Source: Clostridium lacusfryxellense (lineage in GTDB: Bacteria; Bacillota; Clostridia; Clostridiales; Clostridiaceae). From it: DNA of 64,000 bases. The notes beneath the pieces are model-generated. The model was not told the DNA's origin. It made no database searches and was given only the letters and a program-made list of their open reading frames with translations. Position 1 is the stretch's first letter. The number at the start of each line of letters is the position of its first letter. The stretch lies in assembly GCF_018861735.1 (NCBI RefSeq), contig NZ_JAHLEB010000019.1:1-64000 (forward strand), written 5' to 3'. Both the position numbers and the translations under genes were made by a program. This document shows, in pieces, positions 26,233 through 35,027 of this stretch.

Positions 26233-27069
26233 ATGGATATTATATTAGCTTTATGGTTTAGAAATATAAAAATTTTTGTAAGGAATCGTGTTCAACTTAT
26301 TTTCACGATTATCATGCCATTCTTCTTTTTATTTGTGTTCAGTTCGATATTTAAAAATGAAAATATTGAAAACCCAGTAAACTATATGCTGGCCGGTATT
26401 GTAATAACCACCGTATTTCAAACCGCTCTTACCGTTGCCACAAGTACAATTGAAGATATTGTTTCGGGATTCATGAAGGAAGTTCTTGTAAGCCCAGTTA
26501 AACGAATCCAGATTGCAGCAGGTCAGCTATTATCAGCAGCAACTATAGCAACTTTGCAGGGTATTATTATTTTATTCATTGGCTATTTTATAGGGCTTAA
26601 GTTTACATCATGGGTAACTCCATTTGAGGTAATTGCTGTGATGATTATGGTTGGACTTGTATTTTCCGGACTGGGATTGTATATAGCGACTCTGGTTAAG
26701 AATTCACAAACGTTTCAAGTTGTAATAACTGCGATAACAATGCCACTTACATTTCTTTGTGGTGCATATATTCCGCTTTCATTGTTACCAAAGGTATTGC
26801 AATATATTGCTTATCTCAATCCCATGACATATACAACAGCATTTTTTAGAACTATTATACTGGAAAAGACATCTTTAACAACAGATCAATTGATAGCAGA
26901 GCAGCTTGCTTTTAAAATAGGAAGTTTTGTAATTACGCCGGTTATCAGCATGGTAATTGTAATCATCTTCGGACTTATATTTTTACTATTATCAACTTAT
27001 GTTTTCTCAAGGGTGGATTTTTCAACGATTAATCGCTCGAAAACTAAAGAAGGCGATATATTTAGTTAA
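26233..27069 (+). CDS. DrrB-like ABC-2 type permease
   Basis: A 278-aa ABC-2 membrane subunit with six hydrophobic segments and the conserved ABC-2 features LAGIVITTVFQTA, GFMKEVLVSPV in the cytoplasmic loop and FLCGAYIPLSLLP before the last helices. It pairs with the preceding ATPase to make an exporter, probably of a lipophilic drug or of a lipid or peptide. A GTGAGG site precedes the ATG. Confidence 0.9.
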   Translation: MDIILALWFRNIKIFVRNRVQLIFTIIMPFFFLFVFSSIFKNENIENPVNYMLAGIVITTVFQTALTVATSTIEDIVSGFMKEVLVSPVKRIQIAAGQLLSAATIATLQGIIILFIGYFIGLKFTSWVTPFEVIAVMIMVGLVFSGLGLYIATLVKNSQTFQVVITAITMPLTFLCGAYIPLSLLPKVLQYIAYLNPMTYTTAFFRTIILEKTSLTTDQLIAEQLAFKIGSFVITPVISMVIVIIFGLIFLLLSTYVFSRVDFSTINRSKTKEGDIFS

Positions 27070-27115
27070 TAATATAAGAAATGAGTATTAGCTTATCATA
27101 ATTATAAATATTAAA

Positions 27116-27158
27116 ATAACACAATGTATAAGCATCTTATACATTGTGTTATTTTTTT
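27116..27158 (+). terminator. terminator after the DrrAB-like operon
   Basis: An arm ATAACACAATGTATAAG (27116-27132) pairs with 27136-27152 over about 17 bp with a three-base loop, then a T run (to 27158). Confidence 0.9.
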
Positions 27159-27197
27159 CTCAAAACATGTAAATTATGAAAATAGAATATAGTAAAA

Positions 27198-27452
27198 TTA
27201 ATCTTGATCTGTAATCCTTGCTGAACGCTCATTAAATTTTTTAGTTTCTTCAGGTGAACCATAATTAATGTTACTAGATAGATTACTCAAATTATAGGGT
27301 TTGGCTGCAGTAGCTTGTTCATTACTTTGCTCTTTTTTTGAACCAACAGTAAAACCAGGGGATTCATTACTTGCTTGTAAAGGAGCACCAGTAATGCTGC
27401 TCTTTACATTAGCAGTTGAATTAGTGCTTGAATTTTTATTGTTTTTATTCAT
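27198..27452 (-). CDS. small Asn/Ser-rich hydrophilic protein, 84 aa
   Basis: No cysteine, no membrane segment and a composition dominated by N, S, T, K and E (MNKNNKNSSTNSTANVKSS at the start). AAGGGAG lies 6 nt before the ATG. It is almost certainly unstructured or a small helical protein. Small acid-soluble or other spore-associated proteins of clostridia have similar composition, but no SASP signature is visible, so this is only a suggestion. It has its own unit, convergent with the DrrAB-like operon and divergent from the Cys/Asn-rich gene at 27665. Confidence 0.6.
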   Translation of the reverse strand: MNKNNKNSSTNSTANVKSSITGAPLQASNESPGFTVGSKKEQSNEQATAAKPYNLSNLSSNINYGSPEETKKFNERSARITDQD

Positions 27453-27664
27453 AAGTTTCTCCCTTCAACTAAATATATTACACTTTATGTATTCAGTGTA
27501 TAATATAGTTTACCCAATATTAGAAAATATATTTAGGAGGGCTATTTTAGTTGTAACATTTTAATGATAACCAGTATATTATATACTAACAAATGAAGTA
27601 TTAATGGGACAAACTTAAGAAAGATAAATTCAATAATTTTTACCTTAAGCGAGGTGAAATACGT

Positions 27665-27892
27665 ATGTGTTGTTGGTGGATAATATTATTATTGATATTT
27701 GACAATAACAATTGTTGTGATAATAATTTTAATAATGGTTGTTGTTGTAACAATGATTTTGATAATGATCGCAATAGATGTTGTAACAATGGTAGAAACA
27801 ATAATTCTAATAATGTCAGTGATCCTTGGTGTGAACCTTGGTGTGATCCATGTTGCTGTAATCATCATCGTCGTAATTGCCATAATAATTAA
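27665..27892 (+). CDS. Cys/Asn-rich microprotein, 75 aa
   Basis: Fifteen of 75 residues are cysteine and more than twenty are asparagine. The protein begins MCCWWIILLLIFDNNNCC, with a short hydrophobic stretch, then has Cys doublets and triplets (CC, CCC) in an N/D/R-rich background, and ends with PWCEPWCDPCCC and a His-rich tail. GAGGTGAA lies 7 nt before the ATG and a good terminator follows at once, so the gene is likely to be real despite its low complexity. Long open frames on the other strand and in another frame here arise from the same repeats. Possible roles are a spore-coat cross-linked protein or metal binding; neither is shown. Confidence 0.65.
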   Translation: MCCWWIILLLIFDNNNCCDNNFNNGCCCNNDFDNDRNRCCNNGRNNNSNNVSDPWCEPWCDPCCCNHHRRNCHNN

Positions 27893-27910
27893 TGAGACGA
27901 TTGTAAATAT

Positions 27911-27945
27911 AAAACAGAGTTGTTTTTTAACAGCTCTGTTTTCTG
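27911..27945 (+). terminator. terminator after the Cys/Asn-rich gene
   Basis: AAAACAGAGTTGTT (27911-27924) pairs with 27929-27942 (one T-G pair) around TTTT, followed by further T. The 5' A run could serve the convergent cdaR transcript as well. Confidence 0.8.
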
Positions 27946-28026
27946 ATTTTAGACTCATTTGCCATGGCATAGCTTATCACCTCTTATTAATAGTATATTC
28001 ACTGTTAACATAAGATGGAACAAATG

Positions 28027-29067
28027 TTACCTCCAAATTAACCCACATAATAATTCAAAGAGTTCTAACAAAATTTTTGGATTTTTTCCTGTCAATTGTT
28101 TTATTCTATCTAGCCTGTAATTTAAGGTGTTTCTATGTATATTCAGGCTGCTGGCTACTTTATTAATATCGCCATTTTGTTCAACATATGATTGTATAGT
28201 TTTAATGAGTTCTAGTTTATGGCCAGATTTATCAAGATTCAAAAATATAGAAATTAATGATTCTTTATTATCATAAGATAAATGAATAAAGAATTTTAGA
28301 TCATCATAGTTATAGATTAAAGCTGATGGCTTTATCTTAATACCGAATTCCATTGATAACTCCGCATTTTTTAGTGAAACAGCAGCGAAATGTTCTTCGC
28401 CGCCCAAACAAATTTTATTTATGTCTGCACTTTTTTCTATATCGTTTAAAATAAATATAGTATTATAATCACTTGTACTAAAAAAAACTACTTTATTATC
28501 ATCTACATCATAATAATGAGAGAATTTATTACATAATAGTCTAAAAGCACTTGAATTCACATTGGTATATACAAGAATAGCCTGACACTTCTTTGTGAGA
28601 TCAAGACCATAACTTTTAGCTCTCTCATGAAATTCATCATCATACTCCGATGTTCTATGCGCCAAATCTTGATAAAACTTCTGTGAATTTAACAGTTTAT
28701 TCTGCATTTCTTCATTAATTATAGATTGTTCGATTAAGAGAACTGCGGTTACACGAACCAACTTACTAAATTTTATTACCTCATCAGTATTTCCTGTAAT
28801 ACCTATTACACCTATTATTTTATCATTTATTATAATAGGTTCATTTATCCCAGATTTAATTTTCTCTCCATTTTCATGAATTTCATTTCTAAGTTGATCA
28901 TTTATTGCTATTCTAGCTCCTTCATGAATGTTGCCAATACGATTAACATCTCCACTACCAATAATAATTCCATTTTCATCCATAACATTTATATTATAAG
29001 GAATAACATCCATCATTTCCGATACAATCTTTTGTGCTATATCTTTAGATAATTTAATATTACTCAC
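28027..29067 (-). CDS. cdaR: CdaR-family transcriptional regulator
   Basis: A 346-aa regulator of the sugar-diacid/glycerate type. The N-terminal sugar-diacid recognition domain (1-130; NINVMDENGIIIGSGD, RIGNIHEGA, GVIGITG) matches CdaR closely. The C-terminus carries a PucR-type helix-turn-helix (NGDINKVASSLNIHRNTLNYRLDRI region). It lies downstream of the GntP permease in the same direction and probably activates that operon in response to glycerate or a diacid. The annotated GTG is only 1 nt from AAAGGG; an ATT codon at 29058 has better spacing, so the exact start is uncertain. Confidence 0.88.
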   Translation of the reverse strand: MSNIKLSKDIAQKIVSEMMDVIPYNINVMDENGIIIGSGDVNRIGNIHEGARIAINDQLRNEIHENGEKIKSGINEPIIINDKIIGVIGITGNTDEVIKFSKLVRVTAVLLIEQSIINEEMQNKLLNSQKFYQDLAHRTSEYDDEFHERAKSYGLDLTKKCQAILVYTNVNSSAFRLLCNKFSHYYDVDDNKVVFFSTSDYNTIFILNDIEKSADINKICLGGEEHFAAVSLKNAELSMEFGIKIKPSALIYNYDDLKFFIHLSYDNKESLISIFLNLDKSGHKLELIKTIQSYVEQNGDINKVASSLNIHRNTLNYRLDRIKQLTGKNPKILLELFELLCGLIWR

Positions 29068-29137
29068 ACCCTTTAACTGCTTAATATATAATATAGTTTA
29101 ACCTATATAATCACAAAAACACAGTTAAGAATGTAAC

Positions 29138-30418
29138 TTATAATAAACCATATATTATAGTTGCAGTAATTGCCATAGATCCACCTACTATAGATTCATA
29201 TGGAATAAGTTTCATACGGTTTTTAATTTTCATTTTTACAGATTCACTTGTAGCATGAAAGAAATTTCCATGTGGTAAGTGGTCAATAACTGTAGCCCCT
29301 GTATGAACCATAATTGCTGCATTTAATGGGGGTACGCCCATAGATAATATTGCTTTTCCAAAGCTTCCAGTTGCTAGAATTGCTCCGGTAGCTGTAGATG
29401 AAGTAGCTCCTGCCATGAGTATTCCGGAAATTGGAGCTAAAAATACTCCTGAAATGCCTACTGATTGAATAAATTTTACAACTACTTCACTTAAGTTAGA
29501 GTTAGAAATTATACCTGCTATTGCACCTGCACCGATTAGTATTATAGCAGTACCTGTCATTTTATTTAAGCCAGAAGTAGTGTATGGGATAATTTTATTA
29601 AATTGACCCATTGCGATTAATCCTATTAATCCAGCAACTGGAAGTATGATCATAGAATCAATTTTAATATTCGCTAAAAATTGTATATGAAGTATATTTC
29701 CTATTGGACTTAGTGATAACAATAGGATTGCTACAATTGGTGCCACCATTGATTTTACAAAAGTCGGCTTTTCTTTTGTGCTAGTTACAATTATATCTGA
29801 CTCTTTAATTAATTCACCTTTTTTACTTAGAAATGTAGCAACGAAATATGTTACTATGAGCCCTACTATTGCGGGAATAAAACCATTGATCATTACTTGT
29901 GCTAAATCTAAATTAAAACCTTTAGCTATTGCTATTGTATTTGGATTAGGGGAAATTATGTTTCCAGCCTTCCCTCCGCCTATCATCGCTAAAAGTATTG
30001 ACGATTTAGTAAGTCCAGCTTTTCTACCTACTGATAATGCTATTGGTGCAACTATAATAACTGAAACTGCAATAAATACACCTACAGCAGTTATGACCAT
30101 CGTTGATATGGCTATTGCTAAAAGAGCCTTTTGTTCGCCTAGTTTTTCCACTATAGTTTCTGCAATTTTCTCAGCTGCACCAGAATCAATTAAAATACCA
30201 GCGAGTATACCTGCTGCAAGAACTCGAACCACTGCTCCCATTACGCTATTGGTACCATTAATAACAATTTGTGTTGTTTCTGCCAAACTAGCGCCGCCAA
30301 CCAATCCACCGATTATTGCACCAAAGAAAAGTGCATATACAGGACTTAACTTTTTAAATATCAAAATTATTGCAATTATCAAACCAAATATTGCGCCACC
30401 CCAATTAATAACAGCCAT
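29138..30418 (-). CDS. GntP-family gluconate/glycerate permease
   Basis: A 426-aa polytopic transporter with about twelve hydrophobic segments. Motifs such as GGGKAGNIISPNPNTIA and GATVIDHLPHGNFFHATSES are typical of the GntP family of proton symporters for gluconate, glycerate or related acids. AGGAGG precedes the ATG. With cdaR it forms a two-gene operon; the glycerate kinase often found with this pair is not in the window. Glycerate is a likely substrate by context, but gluconate or another hydroxy acid cannot be excluded. Confidence 0.85.
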   Translation of the reverse strand: MAVINWGGAIFGLIIAIILIFKKLSPVYALFFGAIIGGLVGGASLAETTQIVINGTNSVMGAVVRVLAAGILAGILIDSGAAEKIAETIVEKLGEQKALLAIAISTMVITAVGVFIAVSVIIVAPIALSVGRKAGLTKSSILLAMIGGGKAGNIISPNPNTIAIAKGFNLDLAQVMINGFIPAIVGLIVTYFVATFLSKKGELIKESDIIVTSTKEKPTFVKSMVAPIVAILLLSLSPIGNILHIQFLANIKIDSMIILPVAGLIGLIAMGQFNKIIPYTTSGLNKMTGTAIILIGAGAIAGIISNSNLSEVVVKFIQSVGISGVFLAPISGILMAGATSSTATGAILATGSFGKAILSMGVPPLNAAIMVHTGATVIDHLPHGNFFHATSESVKMKIKNRMKLIPYESIVGGSMAITATIIYGLL

Positions 30419-30615
30419 TTAATTCCTCCTTGTCGTATACTGTAGTTGTTGTTATTGTTTATTACTAAATAAAGTTTTCGTAGCTTATATATTAATGATA
30501 GTATATTTATAAATCCATTGATATTGGTTACTTAACATTTTCTATAGTTCATTTGCACAATAACTCTTCTGTTTCAATTTGGTAGAGGTATATCTATGAA
30601 ATTATTATGGTTATA

Positions 30616-30655
30616 AAATCCAAAATGCTGCCTAATAAATTAGGCAGCATTTTGG
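30616..30655 (-). terminator. terminator of the flavoprotein gene
   Basis: CCAAAATGCTGCCTAA (30620-30635) pairs with 30640-30655 in 16 bp around TAAA. On the minus strand it is followed by GATTTTAT, so it ends the minus-strand flavoprotein transcript. Confidence 0.8.
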
Positions 30656-30664
30656 AGTAAGATA

Positions 30665-31291
30665 TTAACGTATGAAATTGGTTCCAATTCTCTGTTCTGC
30701 TTCTGGTAATGTAACACCTGACTTTTTACCTGCGTTTATGCAGTTTAAAAGCCATGCCATATTGTTACCTAATACTCTCATTGTTTGCATTCCTTCTAAA
30801 TCTTGTTTTACTTCATCAGGCGTATTTCCATGTACCATATTCCAATATTGAGACGATACAACAGGCATATTTGATATAGTGAAATATTTATTTAATTGTT
30901 CAAAGGCTGCTGTTGAACCACCGCGGCGGCAACTTACAATTGCAGCACCAGGCTTATATTGAAAACCGTCTCCAGCATAGAAAAATCTATCTAAAAAAGA
31001 AGTTATTTGACCAGATGCACTTGCATAATGTACAGGTGAGCCAAAAATAAAACCATCAACTGATTTAGCTTTTTCTAAAGCAATATTTACAGTATCATCA
31101 TTAAATACGCATTTGTGAGAATCGTCTTTAGAACAACCACCACAGGCCATGCAACCACGAATAGGTTTAGTTCCAACATGAAAAATTTCTGTTTCAATAT
31201 TTGCTTTTTCTAGCTGCTTTGCCACCTCGCATAGAGCAGTATAAGTACATCCGTTAACTTTTGGACTTCCATTAATAAGTAAAACTTTCAT
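30665..31291 (-). CDS. flavodoxin-like NAD(P)H reductase / iron-sulfur flavoprotein
   Basis: A 208-aa FMN-binding protein of the NADPH-dependent FMN reductase family. It starts with MKVLLINGSPKVNGCTYTAL (the FMN phosphate loop) and has GCMACGGC and a later KC, a compact four-cysteine motif that could hold an iron-sulfur cluster as in clostridial Isf proteins. FGSPVHYASASGQ and SCRRGGS are the other flavin-contact regions. GTGAGGT precedes the ATG. It is a single-gene unit and the electron acceptor is unknown. Confidence 0.85.
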   Translation of the reverse strand: MKVLLINGSPKVNGCTYTALCEVAKQLEKANIETEIFHVGTKPIRGCMACGGCSKDDSHKCVFNDDTVNIALEKAKSVDGFIFGSPVHYASASGQITSFLDRFFYAGDGFQYKPGAAIVSCRRGGSTAAFEQLNKYFTISNMPVVSSQYWNMVHGNTPDEVKQDLEGMQTMRVLGNNMAWLLNCINAGKKSGVTLPEAEQRIGTNFIR

Positions 31292-31521
31292 TGTAATACC
31301 TCACTTTAATTTTATTTTATCTTGATAATATTTATATATAATAAGAATTATTTATAGTTCAGTAGATGTTTTTTATTGTACGGATCTATTTTAGTATATA
31401 AGTATTATTAATACAAGTACGCACTTATTTATCCTATAGTAACTAAATAGTAACTGAACAAGAGAATTCTGCTTAAAATTCAAATCATATTATGCTATAA
31501 TTATAATGAGGTGGATTACGG

Positions 31522-32286
31522 ATGATTACTATATTATCACCAGCGAAAACTTTGAAAATGGAAAAGGCGCTTAATACTAAATTATATACGTTGCCTACAT
31601 TTGTTAAGGAAGCAAGTAGCTTAATTAAAGAACTTATAAAATATTCCCCGGAAGACTTGGAAGGATTAATGAAGATAAATAGTAAACTTGCAGAGCAGAA
31701 TTTCAAAAGGCATATTATGTGGGAAAAAAATCATGATTTGTCTAATGGTAAGCAAGCGTTATTAGCATATGATGGCGCTGTATATCAAGGAATAAGTGCA
31801 GGGGATTTAACTCAGCAGCAGTTAGATTTTGCTAATGACCATTTAAGAATATTTTCCGGGTTATATGGTGTACTTAGGCCGCTTGATTTGATTCAACCCT
31901 ACAGATTAGAGATGGGAACTAAAATTAAAAATAGGAGAGGTAATAATTTATATAGTTTTTGGAATCATAAGCTTACTACATATATCAAGAAAGAATTAAA
32001 AAGCCAAAATGATAATATAATAATAGATTTAGCCTCAAAGGAGTATTCTACAGTAATTGATATGAGTAAAATTAATGTAGATGTAATAACGCCAGTATTT
32101 AAGGATTATAAACATGGAATTTACAAGGGAATAACAATTTACACAAAAAGGGCAAGAGGACTTATGAGCAAGTTTATTCTAGAAAATAGTATTATTGAGC
32201 CAAGTGGGTTAAAAGAATTTAATGAAGAGGGATATAGTTTTAATGAAAAGCTATCCTCAAAGGAGGAATTCATATTTACAAGATAA
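31522..32286 (+). CDS. yaaA: peroxide stress protein YaaA (DUF328)
   Basis: A 254-aa protein starting MITILSPAKTLKMEK, the diagnostic YaaA start, with YDGAVYQGI, FSGLYGVLRPLD, YRLEMGT, NLYSFW and ARGLMSKFIL all in the family order. YaaA binds DNA and limits damage under hydrogen peroxide in Escherichia coli by reducing free iron. GAGGTGG precedes the ATG. The following membrane gene is 46 nt away and may be co-transcribed. Confidence 0.93.
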   Translation: MITILSPAKTLKMEKALNTKLYTLPTFVKEASSLIKELIKYSPEDLEGLMKINSKLAEQNFKRHIMWEKNHDLSNGKQALLAYDGAVYQGISAGDLTQQQLDFANDHLRIFSGLYGVLRPLDLIQPYRLEMGTKIKNRRGNNLYSFWNHKLTTYIKKELKSQNDNIIIDLASKEYSTVIDMSKINVDVITPVFKDYKHGIYKGITIYTKRARGLMSKFILENSIIEPSGLKEFNEEGYSFNEKLSSKEEFIFTR

Positions 32287-32332
32287 AAGGAGTTATAGTG
32301 AGGAATATTATTGAATATTGGAGGTTGATTAA

Positions 32333-33010
32333 ATGAAAAAATCCCTATTGGTTTTAATAAGATTATTTGTAGGTCTTTTTATCTACTCACTTGGTATAGT
32401 ATTTACTATTAATGCAAATTTGGGATTATCTCCTTGGGATGTTTTTCACCAAGGTATATCCAAACTTACGGGAATTACAATGGGTCAAGCAAGTATCATA
32501 GCAGGATTATTTATTGTAATACTAGATTGGGTACTAGGCGAGAGAGTTGGTATAGCAACAATATGTAATATGTTGTTTATAGGTATATTTATGGATTTGC
32601 TTATGCTAAACCATCTGGTTCCTGTTTTTAATAGCATGATAATAAGAGTAATAATGATGCTTATAGGCATGTTTATTATAGGAGTTGCTAGCTATTTTTA
32701 TATTGGTGTTGGTTTAGGTTCTGGTCCAAGAGATGGATTAATGGTAGCTATTACAAAGAAAACTGGAAAATCAGTTAGATTAGTTAGGAATTGTATAGAG
32801 TTTGTAGTATTAGTTATTGGTTATTTTTTAGGAGGAGCTGTAGGTTTCGGAACACTAATTATGGTAGTTTGTGGAGGTTACTTTGTACAATTTGCTTTTA
32901 AAATATTTGATTTTGATGTTAGGAAAGTCAATCATATATTTATTAACGACTATGTGGATTTTATAAAAAATATGGTTAAAGAAGATAAAAAAGACTCAAC
33001 TGTTGATTAG
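32333..33010 (+). CDS. YczE/YitT-like integral membrane protein
   Basis: A 225-aa protein with five or six hydrophobic segments. The LGIVFTINANLGLSPWDVFHQG and GLGSGPRDGLM regions identify the YczE family (COG2364). YczE is needed for bacillaene/surfactin-related functions in Bacillus in ways not understood, and the clostridial proteins have no assigned role. GGAGG lies 8 nt before the ATG. It is probably co-transcribed with yaaA. Confidence 0.8.
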   Translation: MKKSLLVLIRLFVGLFIYSLGIVFTINANLGLSPWDVFHQGISKLTGITMGQASIIAGLFIVILDWVLGERVGIATICNMLFIGIFMDLLMLNHLVPVFNSMIIRVIMMLIGMFIIGVASYFYIGVGLGSGPRDGLMVAITKKTGKSVRLVRNCIEFVVLVIGYFLGGAVGFGTLIMVVCGGYFVQFAFKIFDFDVRKVNHIFINDYVDFIKNMVKEDKKDSTVD

Positions 33011-33077
33011 TATATTTAATAATAAATTAATATAAGTCATGGTGAAAATTAGATGAAAGATTAAATTCATTTTAACG

Positions 33078-33106
33078 TTTACATATTCTATAAATCGTGG
33101 TAAAAT
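33078..33106 (+). promoter_or_regulatory. sstT promoter
   Basis: TTTACA (33078-33083), 17-bp spacer and TAAAAT (33101-33106), 47 bp before the ATG. Confidence 0.65.
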
Positions 33107-33153
33107 GACTATGGATGTTTCGTTTTATCAAAACTTTAGGAGGAAAACAACTT

Positions 33154-34386
33154 ATGAAAAAACTAATGAATAAATGGAACCAGATGAGCCTTGTAAAACA
33201 AATAATTATAGGACTAATTATTGGTATTATCCTGGCCGTAACAATTCCACAGCAAGCAAAACCAATCGTCATCTTCGGTTCTTTATTTGTGGGTGCTTTG
33301 AAAGCAATTGCACCAATGCTAGTATTCTTCCTTGTTATGTCTGCCATCTCTCAACACAAGAGTGGTCATCAAACTAATTTAAAATCAGTTATCGGACTTT
33401 ATCTTTTAGGAACATTTGTAGCTGGACTTGTTGCGGTTGTTGCAAGCTTTATGTTCCCTGTAACTTTAACACTTGCAGAGGGAGTTAAGAATGCGACCCC
33501 ACCTGGAGGCGTTGTGGAGGTTCTTCGCGCATTACTTCTTAATGTTGTTGATAATCCAGTAAAAGCACTTTATAATGCCAATTATATAGGCATATTGTCA
33601 TGGGCATTACTTCTGGGCGTTGCACTAAAAAATGCGCCTGATACTACAAAAACTATGATCGACAATGTTTCAGAAGCAGTAACCCAATTGGTTAGATGGG
33701 TAATAAACTTTGCGCCACTGGGTATTATGGGTCTCGTATTTGACGCTATTGCTACAAATGGAGTTGAGGCATTACTCAGTTATGGACAATTACTTGCACT
33801 TTTAATTGGGTGTATGATTTTTGTGGCACTTGTTGTAAATCCGATCATTGTGTATATAAATATTCGCCAAAATCCATATCCACTTGTATTTAAGTGTTTA
33901 AGGGAAAGTGGTATTACTGCATTCTTTACACGTAGTTCTGCTGCAAACATTCCTGTAAATATGAGCTTATGTGAAGAATTAGCTTTAGATAAAGATACCT
34001 ATTCGGTGTCCATACCTCTAGGAGCTACGATAAATATGGCAGGAGCTGCTATTACTATTACAGTTTTGACGCTTGCAGCAGTTCACACACTAGGAATTAA
34101 AGTGGACATCCCTACTGCATTTATTCTTAGCATACTAGCTGCAGTAAGCGCTTGTGGTACTTCAGGAGTAGCAGGTGGTTCAATACTGTTAGTTCCTCTA
34201 GCAGCTAGCTTATTTGGAATTCCAAATGAGATTGCAATGCAGGTAGTAGGAGTAGGCTTTATAGTAGGAGTATTACAAGACTCTTGCGAAACCGCACTTA
34301 ACTCGTCAACAGATGCACTTTTTACAGCAACTGCTGAATATGCTAAGCGTCGCAAAGAAGGAAAAGAAGTTATTATTAACAGATAG
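33154..34386 (+). CDS. sstT: serine/threonine:sodium symporter
   Basis: A 410-aa member of the dicarboxylate/amino acid:cation symporter family. Eight helices and two re-entrant loops are expected; [12 protein letters not shown] (first serine-rich loop) and [12 protein letters not shown] (second) are the SstT forms of the substrate-binding hairpins, and [13 protein letters not shown] is the terminal signature. It imports serine and threonine with sodium. The ATG at 33154 follows AGGAGG; an upstream ATG at 33115 lies before that site and is rejected. It is monocistronic with its own promoter. Confidence 0.93.
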   Translation: MKKLMNKWNQMSLVKQIIIGLIIGIILAVTIPQQAKPIVIFGSLFVGALKAIAPMLVFFLVMSAISQHKSGHQTNLKSVIGLYLLGTFVAGLVAVVASFMFPVTLTLAEGVKNATPPGGVVEVLRALLLNVVDNPVKALYNANYIGILSWALLLGVALKNAPDTTKTMIDNVSEAVTQLVRWVINFAPLGIMGLVFDAIATNGVEALLSYGQLLALLIGCMIFVALVVNPIIVYINIRQNPYPLVFKCLRESGITAFFTRSSAANIPVNMSLCEELALDKDTYSVSIPLGATINMAGAAITITVLTLAAVHTLGIKVDIPTAFILSILAAVSACGTSGVAGGSILLVPLAASLFGIPNEIAMQVVGVGFIVGVLQDSCETALNSSTDALFTATAEYAKRRKEGKEVIINR

Positions 34387-34433
34387 AAAATAAATAATGC
34401 TTTTGTTATACAAATTTATTATGAATAAAATTT

Positions 34434-34470
34434 AGAGAGCCAGCAGATATTTATCTGCTGGCTCTCATTT
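34434..34470. terminator. terminator, copy 3 of the hairpin family
   Basis: GAGAGCCAGCAGATA (34435-34449) pairs perfectly over 15 bp with 34452-34466. The loop is shortened compared with the other copies. It lies between sstT and a convergent gene. T tracts are weak on both sides. Confidence 0.8.
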
Positions 34471-34490
34471 GTTAAAGTGTATATTCTATT

Positions 34491-34769
34491 TTATAGATTT
34501 AAAGCATTAATAACTTTATCGCAAGTGGCATCCATTCCCATTTGAGTTACAAATGCTAAACCTGATACAACAGGTATGTCTAACTTAATGTTATTAGGTC
34601 CTATCAAAACAATAACATCTGGGTTTATAGCTTCTATATTAGCGGTGTAAACATTAGCCCCTTCTACATCTACATCAATGGCTTTTTTCTCACAATATTC
34701 CTTAATATAGTTTACTGCAGCCTCTAATTTATGTTGCGAAGTTCCAGTTGCAACTAGTATTTTCTTCAT
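34491..34769 (-). CDS. orphan PTS IIB-like protein lacking the active cysteine
   Basis: A 92-aa protein with the fold and length of galactitol/fructose-type PTS EIIB subunits: MKKILVATGTSQHKLEA, then a helix, NVYTANIEAINPDVIVLIGP and a C-terminal helix. In active EIIB proteins the first loop reads ACGTG with a phosphocysteine; here it is ATGTS, so the phosphate-carrying residue is replaced by threonine. No EIIA or EIIC is adjacent. GGAGG lies 7 nt before the ATG at 34769. It may be a decayed paralogue or a regulatory or binding protein on the same fold. Confidence 0.72.
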   Translation of the reverse strand: MKKILVATGTSQHKLEAAVNYIKEYCEKKAIDVDVEGANVYTANIEAINPDVIVLIGPNNIKLDIPVVSGLAFVTQMGMDATCDKVINALNL

Positions 34770-35027
34770 AATAATAACCTCCATCATCTTTTTATCGTTT
34801 TGGTGATTTAAATGATACTATTTTTGATATCCTTTACAGAATAACATTATAGCTCTTATTTGTAAAACTAAAGTTATAGTGAATTAAATAACACTTATTT
34901 ATTTGTATTACTAAATGAAATTAGTTCTGAATAGAAATAAAGAAATTAGGTATACAGAAAAGTTTAATTCAGTCGATAACTATATAGATAATTAATATAG
35001 AAATAGACTGAAGGAGTAGATGGAATT

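Noticed and set aside
27689-28013. Long minus-strand frame (27689-27970) and a second plus-strand frame (27699-28013) over the Cys/Asn-rich gene
   Set aside because: Their Ile/Thr/Val-only composition is the shadow of AAT/TGT-rich codons. Neither has a ribosome binding site, while the Cys/Asn-rich frame does.
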